From positions 1 through 64,000 of the forward strand of contig NZ_SCRH01000062.1 in the NCBI RefSeq assembly GCF_004298145.1: 64,000 bases of DNA. Reading direction: 5' to 3'. Shown in pieces: positions 8,826 to 17,432 of this stretch. Numbering within the stretch: the stretch's first letter is position 1; each line of letters opens with the position of its first letter. This DNA comes from Mycobacterium sp. (GTDB lineage Bacteria; Actinomycetota; Actinomycetes; Mycobacteriales; Mycobacteriaceae). Both the position numbers and the translations under genes were made by a program. The notes under the pieces were generated by a model that did no database searches, was not told the DNA's origin, and worked only from the letters and a program-made list of their open reading frames with translations.

Positions 8826-10211
8826 ATGAGCCCCCAGCCAGGAACGACAGCTGGACCGGAGCGTCGCCATCAAGTCGTCGTCATCGGCTCGGGCTTCGGC
8901 GGGCTCAACGCTGCAAAGAAACTCAAGCACACAGGCGTCGACATCAAATTGATCGCCCGCACCACGCACCACCTTTTCCAGCCGTTGCTCTACCAAGTGG
9001 CGACGGGCATCGTGTCCGAAGGCGACATCGCCCCGCCCACCCGGGTCGTCTTGCGCCGGCAGCGCAACGTCCAGGTATTGCTCGGTGACGTCACGCACAT
9101 CGACTTGGCCGGCAAGTTCGTCGTATCGGATCTGCTTGGCCACACCTACGAAACCCCTTACGACAGCTTGATTGTCGCCGCCGGGGCCGGGCAGTCGTAT
9201 TTCGGGAACGACCATTTCGCCGAGTTCGCCCCGGGCATGAAGTCGATCGACGACGCCCTCGAGGTACGTGGGCGGATCCTGAGCGCGTTCGAACAGGCCG
9301 AGCGGTCTCGTGATCCGGAACGGCGGGCCAAGCTACTCACGTTCACCGTGATCGGGGCAGGCCCCACCGGCGTCGAAATGGCCGGGCAGATCGCGGAATT
9401 GGCGACCTACACGCTGAAAGGCTCCTTCCGGCACATCGATTCCACCAAGGCGCGCGTGATCCTGCTCGACGCCGCGCCCGCCGTGCTGCCGCCCTTCGGC
9501 GACAAGCTGGGTCGGCGGGCCGCGGACCGGCTGGAGAAAATGGGTGTGGAGATTCAGCTGGGCGCCATGGTCACCGACGTCGACCGCAACGGCATCACCG
9601 TCAAGGACTCCGACGGCACCGTCCGGCGGATCGAATCCGCTTGCAAGGTATGGTCCGCCGGCGTTTCAGCCAGCCCGCTAGGCCGCGACCTTGCCGACCA
9701 ATCGACGGTCGAGCTCGACCGTGCCGGGCGGGTCAAGGTGCTGCCCGACCTGTCCATCCCCGGCCACCCCGACGTGTTCGTCGTCGGCGACCTCGCCGCC
9801 GTCGAAGGCGTACCCGGCGTAGCCCAGGGTGCGATCCAGGGCGCCAAGTACGTCGCCAACACCATCAAGGCCGAACTCGAAGGGGCCGACCCGGCCGAGC
9901 GGGAACCGTTCCAGTACTTCGACAAAGGCTCCATGGCCACGGTGTCGCGGTTTTCCGCGGTGGCCAAGATCGGTCCGGTCGAATTCAGCGGCCTGTTCGC
10001 CTGGTTCGCGTGGCTGGTCCTGCACCTGGTCTACCTGGTCGGGTTCAAGACCAAGATCAGCACGCTGCTGTCGTGGACGGTGACGTTCCTGAGCACCCGG
10101 CGGGGCCAACTCACCATCACCGAGCAGCAGGCATTCGCCCGAACCCGGCTCGAACAGCTGGCGGTACTTGCTGCGGAGACCAAGCGCCCGGTCGCCAGAC
10201 GGGCCAGCTAG
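8826..10211 (+). CDS. ndh: Type II NADH dehydrogenase Ndh (Rv1854c-like)
   Basis: A 461-residue single-subunit, non-proton-pumping NADH:menaquinone oxidoreductase. The FAD-binding GSGFGG motif is near residue 22 and the NADH-binding GAGPTGVEMAG near residue 180. The C-terminal amphipathic membrane-anchoring segment (WFAWLVLHLVYLVGFKTK) follows at about residues 395-415. ATG 8826 was chosen over upstream in-frame codons because the product then begins MSPQ as in M. tuberculosis and AGGAG precedes it. In M. tuberculosis the urease operon follows this gene; here only 81 nt separate it from the next gene. Confidence 0.96.
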   Translation: MSPQPGTTAGPERRHQVVVIGSGFGGLNAAKKLKHTGVDIKLIARTTHHLFQPLLYQVATGIVSEGDIAPPTRVVLRRQRNVQVLLGDVTHIDLAGKFVVSDLLGHTYETPYDSLIVAAGAGQSYFGNDHFAEFAPGMKSIDDALEVRGRILSAFEQAERSRDPERRAKLLTFTVIGAGPTGVEMAGQIAELATYTLKGSFRHIDSTKARVILLDAAPAVLPPFGDKLGRRAADRLEKMGVEIQLGAMVTDVDRNGITVKDSDGTVRRIESACKVWSAGVSASPLGRDLADQSTVELDRAGRVKVLPDLSIPGHPDVFVVGDLAAVEGVPGVAQGAIQGAKYVANTIKAELEGADPAEREPFQYFDKGSMATVSRFSAVAKIGPVEFSGLFAWFAWLVLHLVYLVGFKTKISTLLSWTVTFLSTRRGQLTITEQQAFARTRLEQLAVLAAETKRPVARRAS

Positions 10212-10292
10212 CCGGGGCTGGCCGGTTTGCGAATCCTGTTCCCCGACTGGGGTATTCGATAACCTTGGGCAGGTGAATCGTGGGCCCTTTGA

Positions 10293-10715
10293 TCACCCTT
10301 CGCGGAGCTCGAGATTCTGCAGCCGCACCTGGCCCCGGGCGATCACGCGACCGTCGTCGTCGGTGATGGTGACCAACCACAATTGCTGGCGCCGGCCGCG
10401 GTGTATCGGCTCGACCTTGCCGTACACCATGCCCGAACCGATGGAACGCAGAAAGTCGGTGTTGTTGTTGACTCCCACGACATTCCCGCCGCCGCGGGTG
10501 GCCAGCCAGGTGTAGGCGGCCACGCTGGCCATGCTTTCGATCATCGAGCAGTAAACGCCGCCGTGCACGAGACCCATCGGCTGCAACAGTTTCGGGGTCA
10601 CCTCGAGTTGGGCGCGGGCACCGTCGGGGCTGAGTTCGGTGAACTGCAAGCCGATCTCGCGGTCGAAGGGCGCGGTGAAATCGGGCGGAATGATCGTTTC
10701 CTGCGGCTCTGGCAC
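10293..10715 (-). CDS. Hotdog-fold thioesterase (PaaI family, Rv1847-like)
   Basis: A 140-residue acyl-CoA thioesterase-like protein with the hallmark LVHGGVYCSMIES motif around residue 60 (HGG plus downstream Glu) and the GRRQQLWLVTITDDDGRVIA strand. GTG 10715 was chosen because it gives the length and N-terminal alignment of Rv1847. A longer frame reaches 10808 but looks non-coding. The gene converges with ndh. An IdeR-box-like sequence lies about 180 nt upstream, and in M. tuberculosis the Rv1846c/Rv1847 pair is reported as iron/IdeR responsive. Confidence 0.85.
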   Translation of the reverse strand: MPEPQETIIPPDFTAPFDREIGLQFTELSPDGARAQLEVTPKLLQPMGLVHGGVYCSMIESMASVAAYTWLATRGGGNVVGVNNNTDFLRSIGSGMVYGKVEPIHRGRRQQLWLVTITDDDGRVIARGQVRLQNLELREG

Positions 10716-11055
10716 GTCCCTGTGTTTACACCATCGCTTGCGGGCAGGCTCTCGCGGTAGAACAACCGGTCGGAGAACATCCTCCGAAAACGGCTGAGCC
10801 CCGTGCACAAGGCACGGGGCTCGCCGATCGAGTAAGACCGGGGGTCACTGCAGCCCTCAGGACTCTCACACGGTCCGTTATCGCTCGACTCGGTAAGCAT
10901 AGGCAAGGCTGCCCTAAGTTTGCAAGGGGTATTGTTCGACGTGTTCGCGGCGGGACGCGTACGGCGGCCGACACAGTGATTCGTCAGCTTTCTGTACGAC
11001 CGCCGGTAGTAAGCGGGAGTACTCTGGATTTGACGCTCAGGAGATGAACGAAACT
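10716..11055. other. Divergent intergenic region between thioesterase and blaI
   Basis: Holds the divergent promoters of the Rv1847-like gene and blaI and an IdeR-box-like 19-mer at 10899-10917. GGTAGTAAGCGGGAGTACT at about 11004-11022 might belong to a BlaI operator but is not a clean palindrome. No small gene is convincing. Confidence 0.5.
10899..10917. promoter_or_regulatory. IdeR (iron-box) candidate
   Basis: ATAGGCAAGGCTGCCCTAA matches the IdeR consensus TTAGGTTAGGCTAACCTAA at 14 of 19 positions, including both outer half-site cores (AGG and CCTAA). It lies between the divergent Rv1847-like and blaI genes, the same location where M. tuberculosis has IdeR-regulated Rv1846c/Rv1847. Confidence 0.65.
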
Positions 11056-11475
11056 ATGGCCAAACTGACACGGCTGGGGGACCTGGAACGGGCCGTCATG
11101 GACCATCTGTGGTCCACGCCCGAGCCCCAGACCGTTCGCCAGGTCCATGAGGCGTTATCGGCGCAGCGCGACCTCGCCTACACCACGATCATGACCGTGC
11201 TGCAGCGGTTGGCCAAGAAAAACCTGGTCTCCCAGATCCGCGACGACCGGGCACACCGGTACGCCCCCGTGCACGGCCGCGACGAGCTGGTCGCCGGCCT
11301 CATGGTGGACGCGCTTTCCCAAGCCGAGGATTCCGGGGGCCGGCAGGCCGCCCTGGTGCACTTCGTCGAGCGCGTCGGCGCCGACGAGGCGGAGGCGCTT
11401 CGGCGCGCACTGGCCGAACTGGAAGCCAATCAACGCACTAACTCACCATCTGCTGGCGCTGCCCCGGAGGGCTGA
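11056..11475 (+). CDS. blaI: BlaI/MecI-family winged-helix repressor (Rv1846c-like)
   Basis: A 139-residue transcriptional repressor nearly identical in plan to M. tuberculosis BlaI. The N-terminal winged helix (residues 1-80, LGDLERAVMDHLW, LAYTTIMTVLQRLAKKN) is followed by a C-terminal dimerisation helix. BlaI controls beta-lactamase and some respiratory genes until inactivated by its membrane sensor. The next gene is the predicted sensor protease, 14 nt downstream. ATG 11056 was preferred over 11044 because the purine-rich GGAG then sits at a usable distance and MAKLTRLGD aligns with Rv1846c. Confidence 0.93.
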   Translation: MAKLTRLGDLERAVMDHLWSTPEPQTVRQVHEALSAQRDLAYTTIMTVLQRLAKKNLVSQIRDDRAHRYAPVHGRDELVAGLMVDALSQAEDSGGRQAALVHFVERVGADEAEALRRALAELEANQRTNSPSAGAAPEG

Positions 11476-11489
11476 GGGACACTAGCAGT

Positions 11490-12440
11490 GTGTCCGCGCT
11501 GGCTTTCACCATTCTCGCGGTGCTGCTGACCGGCCCGGTGCCGGCCATGTTGGCACGCGCGCGCTGGCCGCTGCGCGCCCCCCGGGCCGCAATGGTGTTG
11601 TGGCAAGCCGTCGCGCTGGCCGCGGTCCTGTCGGCATTCAGCGCCGGCATCGCGATCGCCACCCGGCTGCTCATGCCCGGTCCCGACGGACGGCCCACGG
11701 CCAGCATCGTCGGCGCCGCCGGCCGGCTGGGGTGGCCGCTCTGGACCGCATATATCGGCGTCTTCGCGTTGACGGTGCTCGTCGGCGCCCGATTGATGGT
11801 CGCCATCGCCCAGGTGGCGATCGCCAATCGGAGGCGACGGGCCCACCACCGCATGGTCGTCGATCTGGTCGGGGTCGGCCACGACGCGGCGCTGTCCCAG
11901 ACGTGCACCCGAACGCGCGACCTTCGCGTGTTAAATGTCCCGCAACCGCTGGCCTACTGCCTGCCGGGTGTGCGCAGCCGGGTGGTGGTCAGCGAAGGAA
12001 CGCTGAGCGCGCTCGCCGACGCCGAAGTCGCGGCCATCCTCACCCACGAGCGGGCTCACCTGCGGGCCCGTCACGACCTGGTGCTGGAGGCGTTCACCGC
12101 CGTGCACGCGGCCTTCCCGCGGCTGGTCCGCAGCGCCAACGCGCTGGGCGCCGTCCAGCTTCTGGTCGAACTGCTCGCCGACGACGCCGCGGTGCGCGCC
12201 GCCGGCCGCGCTCCCCTGGCCCGGGCGCTGGTCGCCTGCGCGTCGGGGCGGCCGCCGTCGGGCGCGCTCGCGGCGGGCGGTCCCAGCACGGTGCTGCGTG
12301 TGCGCCGGCTGGGCGGGCGCGGCAACAGCGCCACGTTGTCGGCGACCGCATACCTTGCCGCGGCGGCGGTATTCGTGGTGCCCACCGTCTCGCTCGCCGT
12401 GCCGTGGCTCACCGAGCTGGAACGCCTGTTCAACCTCTGA
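11490..12440 (+). CDS. blaR: BlaR-type M56 membrane metalloprotease (Rv1845c-like)
   Basis: A 316-residue membrane protein with hydrophobic segments at about residues 1-25, 35-60, 80-105 and 285-310. The zinc-protease motif is H186-E187-R-A-H190 (HExxH). Unlike classical BlaR1 it has no large C-terminal penicillin-sensor domain, as in Rv1845c, so the inducing signal is unclear. The start is GTG 11490, 14 nt after blaI stops, implying co-transcription. It is expected to inactivate BlaI by cleavage, by analogy with the family. Confidence 0.88.
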   Translation: MSALAFTILAVLLTGPVPAMLARARWPLRAPRAAMVLWQAVALAAVLSAFSAGIAIATRLLMPGPDGRPTASIVGAAGRLGWPLWTAYIGVFALTVLVGARLMVAIAQVAIANRRRRAHHRMVVDLVGVGHDAALSQTCTRTRDLRVLNVPQPLAYCLPGVRSRVVVSEGTLSALADAEVAAILTHERAHLRARHDLVLEAFTAVHAAFPRLVRSANALGAVQLLVELLADDAAVRAAGRAPLARALVACASGRPPSGALAAGGPSTVLRVRRLGGRGNSATLSATAYLAAAAVFVVPTVSLAVPWLTELERLFNL

Positions 12441-12541
12441 GGCCGCCGACGGCTGATCACCCCGGGCACACGTCCATGCGCTGTGCCACAGTGTCACCGA
12501 AAGCTTTTGCTGAAAAGTTCTCCCGATTGAGAGGCGAAGAC

Positions 12542-14011
12542 ATGAGTTCGTCGGACACCCAGGCGGGTTCCAAGACCGGCACCGCGCAGATCGGCGTCAC
12601 GGGCCTGGCCGTGATGGGGTCGAACATCGCGCGCAATTTCGCCCGCCACGGCTACACCGTGGCGCTGCACAATCGGTCGATCGCCAAAACCGATGCGTTG
12701 CTCTCCGAGCACGGTGACGACGGCACGTTCGTGCGTTCGGAGACCATCGCGGAATTCCTGGACGCGCTGGAAAAGCCGCGGCGGGTGCTGATCATGGTCA
12801 AGGCCGGCGACCCGACGGACGCGGTGATCAACGAGCTCGCCGACGCCATGGAGGAAGGCGACATCATCATCGACGGCGGCAACGCCCTCTACACCGACAC
12901 CATCCGCCGGGAAAAGGCGATGCGCGAGCGCGGCCTGCACTTCGTCGGCGCCGGCATCTCCGGCGGTGAGGAGGGCGCGCTCAACGGCCCGTCGATCATG
13001 CCCGGCGGCCCGGCCGAGTCGTACCGGTCGCTGGGCCCCCTTCTCGAGGAGATCTCCGCGCACGTGGACGGGGTGCCGTGCTGCACGCACATCGGTCCCG
13101 ACGGCGCCGGGCACTTCGTCAAAATGGTGCACAACGGAATCGAATACTCCGACATGCAGTTGATCGGCGAGGCCTATCAACTGCTGCGCGACGGGCTCGG
13201 CAAAACCGCCGGCGAGATCGCCGACGTGTTCGACGAGTGGAACAAAGGCGACCTGGACAGCTTCCTCGTCGAGATCACCGTGCAGGTCTTGCGCCAGACC
13301 GACGCCAGGACCGGGAAGCCGCTCGTCGACCTGATCCTCGACGAAGCCGAACAAAAGGGCACCGGCCGCTGGACGGTCAAGTCGGCGCTGGACCTCGGCG
13401 TGCCGGTCACCGGCATCGCCGAGGCGGTGTTCGCGCGCGCGCTGTCGGGGTCGGTGACCCAGCGCAAGGCCACCACTGGGCTCGCGTCGGGGCAGCTCGG
13501 TGAAAAGCCCAGTGATGCACGGCAATTCACCGAGGACATCCGGCAGGCACTCTATGCGTCCAAGATCATCGCCTACGCGCAGGGCTTCAACCAGATTCAG
13601 GCCGGCAGCGCCGAATACGGCTGGGGCATCACCCCCGGCGACCTGGCCACCATCTGGCGTGGCGGCTGCATCATCCGGGCGAAATTCCTCAACCGGATCA
13701 AAGACGCCTTCGACGAAGACCCGGACCTGCCGACGCTGATCGTTGCGCCCTACTTCCGCAGCGCCATCGAGGCCGCCGTCGACGGCTGGCGCCGGGTCGT
13801 GGTGACCGCGACCCAGTTGGGCATCCCGATCCCCGGCTTCTCCTCGGCGCTGTCCTACTACGACGCGCTGCGCACCGAGCGGCTGCCCGCGGCGCTCACC
13901 CAGGGGCTGCGGGACCTCTTCGGCGCGCACACCTACGGCCGTATCGATGACGAGCCCGACAAGCGCTTCCACACGCTGTGGAGCGGCGATCGCACCGAAG
14001 TGCCGGCGTAG
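12542..14011 (+). CDS. gnd1: 6-phosphogluconate dehydrogenase Gnd1 (Rv1844c-like)
   Basis: A 489-residue decarboxylating 6-phosphogluconate dehydrogenase of the oxidative pentose phosphate pathway, making ribulose-5-phosphate, CO2 and NADPH. Visible motifs are the Rossmann start GVTGLAVMGSNIARNFA, GISGGEEGALNGPS with the substrate-binding serine region, and the catalytic lysine/asparagine segment HFVKMVHNGIEY. Length matches the long bacterial form. The start ATG 12542 is preceded by GAGAGGCGAAG. The frame stays open upstream into blaR, but those codons are a shadow of that gene. Confidence 0.96.
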   Translation: MSSSDTQAGSKTGTAQIGVTGLAVMGSNIARNFARHGYTVALHNRSIAKTDALLSEHGDDGTFVRSETIAEFLDALEKPRRVLIMVKAGDPTDAVINELADAMEEGDIIIDGGNALYTDTIRREKAMRERGLHFVGAGISGGEEGALNGPSIMPGGPAESYRSLGPLLEEISAHVDGVPCCTHIGPDGAGHFVKMVHNGIEYSDMQLIGEAYQLLRDGLGKTAGEIADVFDEWNKGDLDSFLVEITVQVLRQTDARTGKPLVDLILDEAEQKGTGRWTVKSALDLGVPVTGIAEAVFARALSGSVTQRKATTGLASGQLGEKPSDARQFTEDIRQALYASKIIAYAQGFNQIQAGSAEYGWGITPGDLATIWRGGCIIRAKFLNRIKDAFDEDPDLPTLIVAPYFRSAIEAAVDGWRRVVVTATQLGIPIPGFSSALSYYDALRTERLPAALTQGLRDLFGAHTYGRIDDEPDKRFHTLWSGDRTEVPA

Positions 14012-14050
14012 CGCGGCCACATTGGAGGGCGTAAGGGGGCTTGAGTTGCG

Positions 14051-15487
14051 ATGAGGTTTCTCGACGGGCACCGACCCGGATACGACCTGACCTACAACGA
14101 CGTCTTCATCATGCCGAACCGCTCGGAGGTCGCGTCGCGATTTGACGTGGACCTGTCCAGCGGTGACGGTTCGGGCACCACGATTCCGGTCGTTGTCGCC
14201 AACATGACCGCGGTGGCCGGGAAGCGGATGGCGGAGACGGTGGCGCGCCGGGGTGGCCTCGTCATCCTGCCGCAGGATCTGCCGATCACCGCGGTCGAGC
14301 AGACGGTGGAGTTCGTCAAGGGCCGCGACCTGGTCCTCGACACCCCGGTGGTGCTCGGGCCCGACGACTCGGTGTCCGACGCGACGGCGTTGATCCACAA
14401 GCGGGCGCACGGTATCGCCGTCGTGGCCTTCGAGGGCCGTCCCGTTGGTTTGGTGAGCGAATCGTCGTGCCTCGGCGTGGACCGCTTCACCCGGGTGCGC
14501 GACGTCGCGATGACCGACTTCGTCACCGCCCCGGTGGGCACCCAGCCGCGCAAGATCTTCGACCTCCTCGAGCAGTCCGCGATCGGTGTCGCGGTCATGA
14601 CGAATGCCGATGGGACGCTGGCCGGGGTGCTGACCCGCACCGGCGCCATCCGCGCGGGTCTGTACACCCCGGCCGTCGACGCGCGTGGCCGGCTGCGGGT
14701 GGGCGCGGCCGTCGGCATCAACGGCGACGCGGGAGCCAAGGCGCGCTCCCTGGTCGAGGCCGGAATCGATCTCCTGGTCATCGACACCGCGCACGGACAT
14801 CAGGTCAAGACGCTGGAGGCGATCCAGACGATCGCGTCGCTCGATCTCGGTGTGCCGCTGGCGGCGGGCAATGTGGTCTCGGCGGAGGGCACCCGCGATC
14901 TGCTCGGCGCCGGGGCGAGCATCGTCAAGGTCGGGGTCGGCCCGGGCGCGATGTGCACCACCCGGATGATGACCGGAGTCGGCCGCCCACAATTCTCGGC
15001 CGTCGTCGAATGCGCCTCGGCCGCAAGGGAATTGGGTGGACATGTGTGGGCCGACGGCGGCATCCGGCATCCGCGCGATGTGGCGCTGGCGCTGGCCGCC
15101 GGTGCGTCCAACGTGATGATCGGGTCGTGGTTCGCCGGCACCTACGAGTCGCCCGGCGACCTGATGCGCGACCGCGAGGACCAGCCGTACAAGGAGAGCT
15201 ACGGCATGGCGTCCAAACGGGCCGTGGTCGCCCGCAGCGGCGCCGAGACCGCGTTCGACCGGGCCCGCAAAGCGCTGTTCGAGGAAGGCATTTCGACGTC
15301 CCGGATGGGGCTGGACCCGGCCCGCGGCGGCGTGGAGGATCTGCTCGATCACATCACCTCGGGGGTGCGCAGCACCTGCACCTATGTCGGCGCCGCCAGC
15401 CTGCCGGAACTCTACGAACGGGTCGTGGTCGGGGTGCAGTCGACCGCGGGCTTCGCCGAGGGGCATCCGCTACCCCTGGGGTGGTGA
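14051..15487 (+). CDS. guaB1: GuaB1, IMPDH-family GMP reductase with CBS pair (Rv1843c-like)
   Basis: A 478-residue IMPDH/GMPR-family TIM barrel. The catalytic Cys302 lies in the loop GVGPGAMCTTRMMTGVG, and two CBS motifs (about residues 95-200) interrupt the barrel. Although long annotated as IMP dehydrogenase, mycobacterial GuaB1 proteins have been shown to act as GMP reductase (GMP to IMP) under CBS-domain nucleotide control, so that role is preferred. The true IMP dehydrogenase is GuaB2 elsewhere. It lies 40 nt after gnd1 in the same direction. Confidence 0.93.
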   Translation: MRFLDGHRPGYDLTYNDVFIMPNRSEVASRFDVDLSSGDGSGTTIPVVVANMTAVAGKRMAETVARRGGLVILPQDLPITAVEQTVEFVKGRDLVLDTPVVLGPDDSVSDATALIHKRAHGIAVVAFEGRPVGLVSESSCLGVDRFTRVRDVAMTDFVTAPVGTQPRKIFDLLEQSAIGVAVMTNADGTLAGVLTRTGAIRAGLYTPAVDARGRLRVGAAVGINGDAGAKARSLVEAGIDLLVIDTAHGHQVKTLEAIQTIASLDLGVPLAAGNVVSAEGTRDLLGAGASIVKVGVGPGAMCTTRMMTGVGRPQFSAVVECASAARELGGHVWADGGIRHPRDVALALAAGASNVMIGSWFAGTYESPGDLMRDREDQPYKESYGMASKRAVVARSGAETAFDRARKALFEEGISTSRMGLDPARGGVEDLLDHITSGVRSTCTYVGAASLPELYERVVVGVQSTAGFAEGHPLPLGW

Positions 15488-15501
15488 CACGCTGGCTAGG
15501 G

Positions 15502-15538
15502 TAAGGCCAGCCTTGCCTAATTGGCCCTGCTAACCTAC
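15502..15538. promoter_or_regulatory. Two overlapping IdeR-box candidates upstream of mbtL
   Basis: TAAGGCCAGCCTTGCCTAA (15502-15520) matches the 19-bp IdeR consensus at 13 positions. The overlapping ATTGGCCCTGCTAACCTAC (15520-15538) matches at 12, with a strong right half. The second box ends 6 nt before the mbtL start codon, so IdeR-Fe(II) binding would cover the promoter or start region. Paired boxes are typical of mycobactin promoters. Confidence 0.75.
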
Positions 15539-15544
15539 TGCGCC

Positions 15545-15811
15545 ATGACCTCCTCCTCCCCTACCTCCTCATCCACCGTGAGCGCCGAGGTGCTGAGCAT
15601 CCTGCGCGATGACCTCAACGTCGACGTGTCCCGCGTGACCCCCGACGCCAGGCTGGTCGACGACGTCGGACTGGATTCCGTGGCATTCGCCGTGGCCATG
15701 GTGGCCATCGGAGAACGGCTGGGTGTCTCGCTGTCCGAAGAGGAACTGCTGAACTGCGACACGGTCGGCGACATGCAGGACGTGATCGCAGCAAGACCTC
15801 GCGATGAGTGA
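15545..15811 (+). CDS. mbtL: Acyl carrier protein MbtL of mycobactin synthesis
   Basis: An 88-residue acyl carrier protein. Ser45 in DDVGLDSVAFA is the predicted phosphopantetheine attachment site, and the helix pattern fits the ACP fold. In mycobactin assembly MbtL carries the long acyl chain that MbtM activates and MbtK transfers to the lysine. ATG 15545 was chosen over TTG 15521 because the upstream codons overlap the iron box. It overlaps mbtM by 8 nt, indicating translational coupling. In M. tuberculosis these genes (Rv1344-Rv1347c) are at a different locus. Confidence 0.85.
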   Translation: MTSSSPTSSSTVSAEVLSILRDDLNVDVSRVTPDARLVDDVGLDSVAFAVAMVAIGERLGVSLSEEELLNCDTVGDMQDVIAARPRDE

Positions 15812-17372
15812 ACTGGCCGCGGCGCTGGCCGCCGCGATGCGCGGCGGCACCAGCGATCTGGTCGTCTTCGACCGCGAGTCGTCGGCATGGCATCGCCATC
15901 CCTGGCCCGAAGTGCACGGGCTGGCCGAAAGCATCGCCGCATGGCTGCTGGACCGGGGTCGGCCCGCCGCCGTTGGGCTGGTCGGCGAACCGACCGTCGA
16001 ATTCGTCGCCGCCATTGCGGGCGCGTGGCTGACGGGCGCGAGCGTCTCGATCCTGCCCGGCCCGGTGCGCGGCGCCGACGGCCGGCGCTGGGCCGAGGCG
16101 ACGCTGACCCGTTTCAGCGGCATCGGGGTGCGCACCGTCCTGAGTCACGGCTCGTACCTGGACGGCCTGCAATCGTTGGATCCGGCCGGCCTCGACGACG
16201 ACATGGTCATCGAAAACCTTGGCCCCGCGGCACATACGGGCCGATCATGCATCGATGTGCCCGCGCGAAGCGAGAATCCGGCGATCCTGCAGGGGACCGC
16301 GGGCTCCACCGGCTCACCCAGAACCGCCGCGCTCTCGCCGGACGCGGTGCTGGCCAACCTGCGCGGCCTCAATCAGCGCCTCTCCGTCACTCCGGCGGAC
16401 GTCGGCTGCTCGTGGCTGCCGCTCTACCACGACATGGGGCTGTCCTTCTTGCTCGCATCGTCGCTGGGCGGCATGTCGGTATGGCTCGCTCCCACATCGG
16501 CTTTCACCGCCTCGCCGTTTCGCTGGCTGGGCTGGCTGTCGGAAAGCCGAGCGACGATCACCGCGGCACCCAACTTCGCCTACAACCTCGTCGGCAGGTA
16601 CGCCCGCCGGGTCTCCGATGTCGATCTCGGCGCCGTGCGGGTGGCGATCAACGGCGGGGAGCCGATCGACTGTGAGGGATTCGAGCGATTCGCCGAAGCG
16701 ATGGGCCCCTTCGGATTCGACGCCGGCGCCGCCACTCCGTCTTACGGCCTGGCGGAGTCGACGTGCGCGGTGAGCGTGCCCACCCCGGGCACCGGACTGC
16801 GGTTCGCCAACGTCACCGACGAGACGGGGTCGCGCCGCCACGCGGTGCTGGGCGAACCCATCCCGGGCACCGAGATTCGGATCTCGCGGCGCGACGGCGC
16901 GCAGGGCGACATCGGTGAGATCGAGATCCGCGGCGCGTCGATGATGGACGGTTACCTGGGTCACGAACCCGTCGACCGCGAAGACTGGTTTCCCACTGGC
17001 GATCTCGGCTTCTTCGCCGACGACGGGCTGGTGGTGTGCGGCCGGGCCAAGGAACTCATCACCATCGCCGGACGCAATATCTTCCCGACCGAGATCGAGA
17101 CGGTCGCCGCCGGAGTGCGCGGGGTGCGCGAAGGCGCGGTGGTGGCGCTGGCCACCGGCGAACGTTCGGCGCGTCCCGGCCTGATCGTCGCCGCCGAATT
17201 CCGGGGGGCAGATCAGGCGGGTGCGCGCACCGAAGTCATCGCGCGCGTCGCATCCGTGTGCGGCGTCGTTCCCTCCGACGTCATCTTCATGGCACCGGGA
17301 TCGCTGCCGCGAACCTCGTCGGGCAAACTGCGCCGCCTGGAAGTGCGGCGCTCTCTGGAGGCGGTGGATTGA
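15804..17372 (+). CDS. mbtM: Fatty acyl-AMP ligase MbtM (FadD33-like)
   Basis: A 522-residue ANL-family adenylating enzyme that would activate a fatty acid and load MbtL. Motifs are the P-loop GTAGSTGSPR (about 170), YGLAEST (about 315), the hinge region TGDLGFF (about 398), GRAKELI and the C-terminal catalytic lysine loop LPRTSSGKLRR. It overlaps mbtL by 8 nt. In M. tuberculosis the acyl-ACP dehydrogenase mbtN follows mbtM; here the next gene is convergent mbtK after 60 nt, so mbtN is not in this block. Confidence 0.88.
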   Translation: MSELAAALAAAMRGGTSDLVVFDRESSAWHRHPWPEVHGLAESIAAWLLDRGRPAAVGLVGEPTVEFVAAIAGAWLTGASVSILPGPVRGADGRRWAEATLTRFSGIGVRTVLSHGSYLDGLQSLDPAGLDDDMVIENLGPAAHTGRSCIDVPARSENPAILQGTAGSTGSPRTAALSPDAVLANLRGLNQRLSVTPADVGCSWLPLYHDMGLSFLLASSLGGMSVWLAPTSAFTASPFRWLGWLSESRATITAAPNFAYNLVGRYARRVSDVDLGAVRVAINGGEPIDCEGFERFAEAMGPFGFDAGAATPSYGLAESTCAVSVPTPGTGLRFANVTDETGSRRHAVLGEPIPGTEIRISRRDGAQGDIGEIEIRGASMMDGYLGHEPVDREDWFPTGDLGFFADDGLVVCGRAKELITIAGRNIFPTEIETVAAGVRGVREGAVVALATGERSARPGLIVAAEFRGADQAGARTEVIARVASVCGVVPSDVIFMAPGSLPRTSSGKLRRLEVRRSLEAVD

Positions 17373-17432
17373 GTGACCGCAACGGTTTCCACGTGAGCTG
17401 ATCGCCGCCGGGACGGCGCCCGAATACGGCGG

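Noticed and set aside
11600..12541. Upstream in-frame extension of gnd1 through the blaR gene
   Set aside because: The frame is merely open. Codons are an out-of-frame reading of blaR, and gnd1 has its own ATG and ribosome-binding site at 12542.
12494..15466. 990-codon minus-strand open frame opposite gnd1 and guaB1
   Set aside because: Antisense shadow: no ribosome site, no recognisable domain, repetitive RRG/DRDRD-type residues. The plus-strand enzymes are unmistakable.
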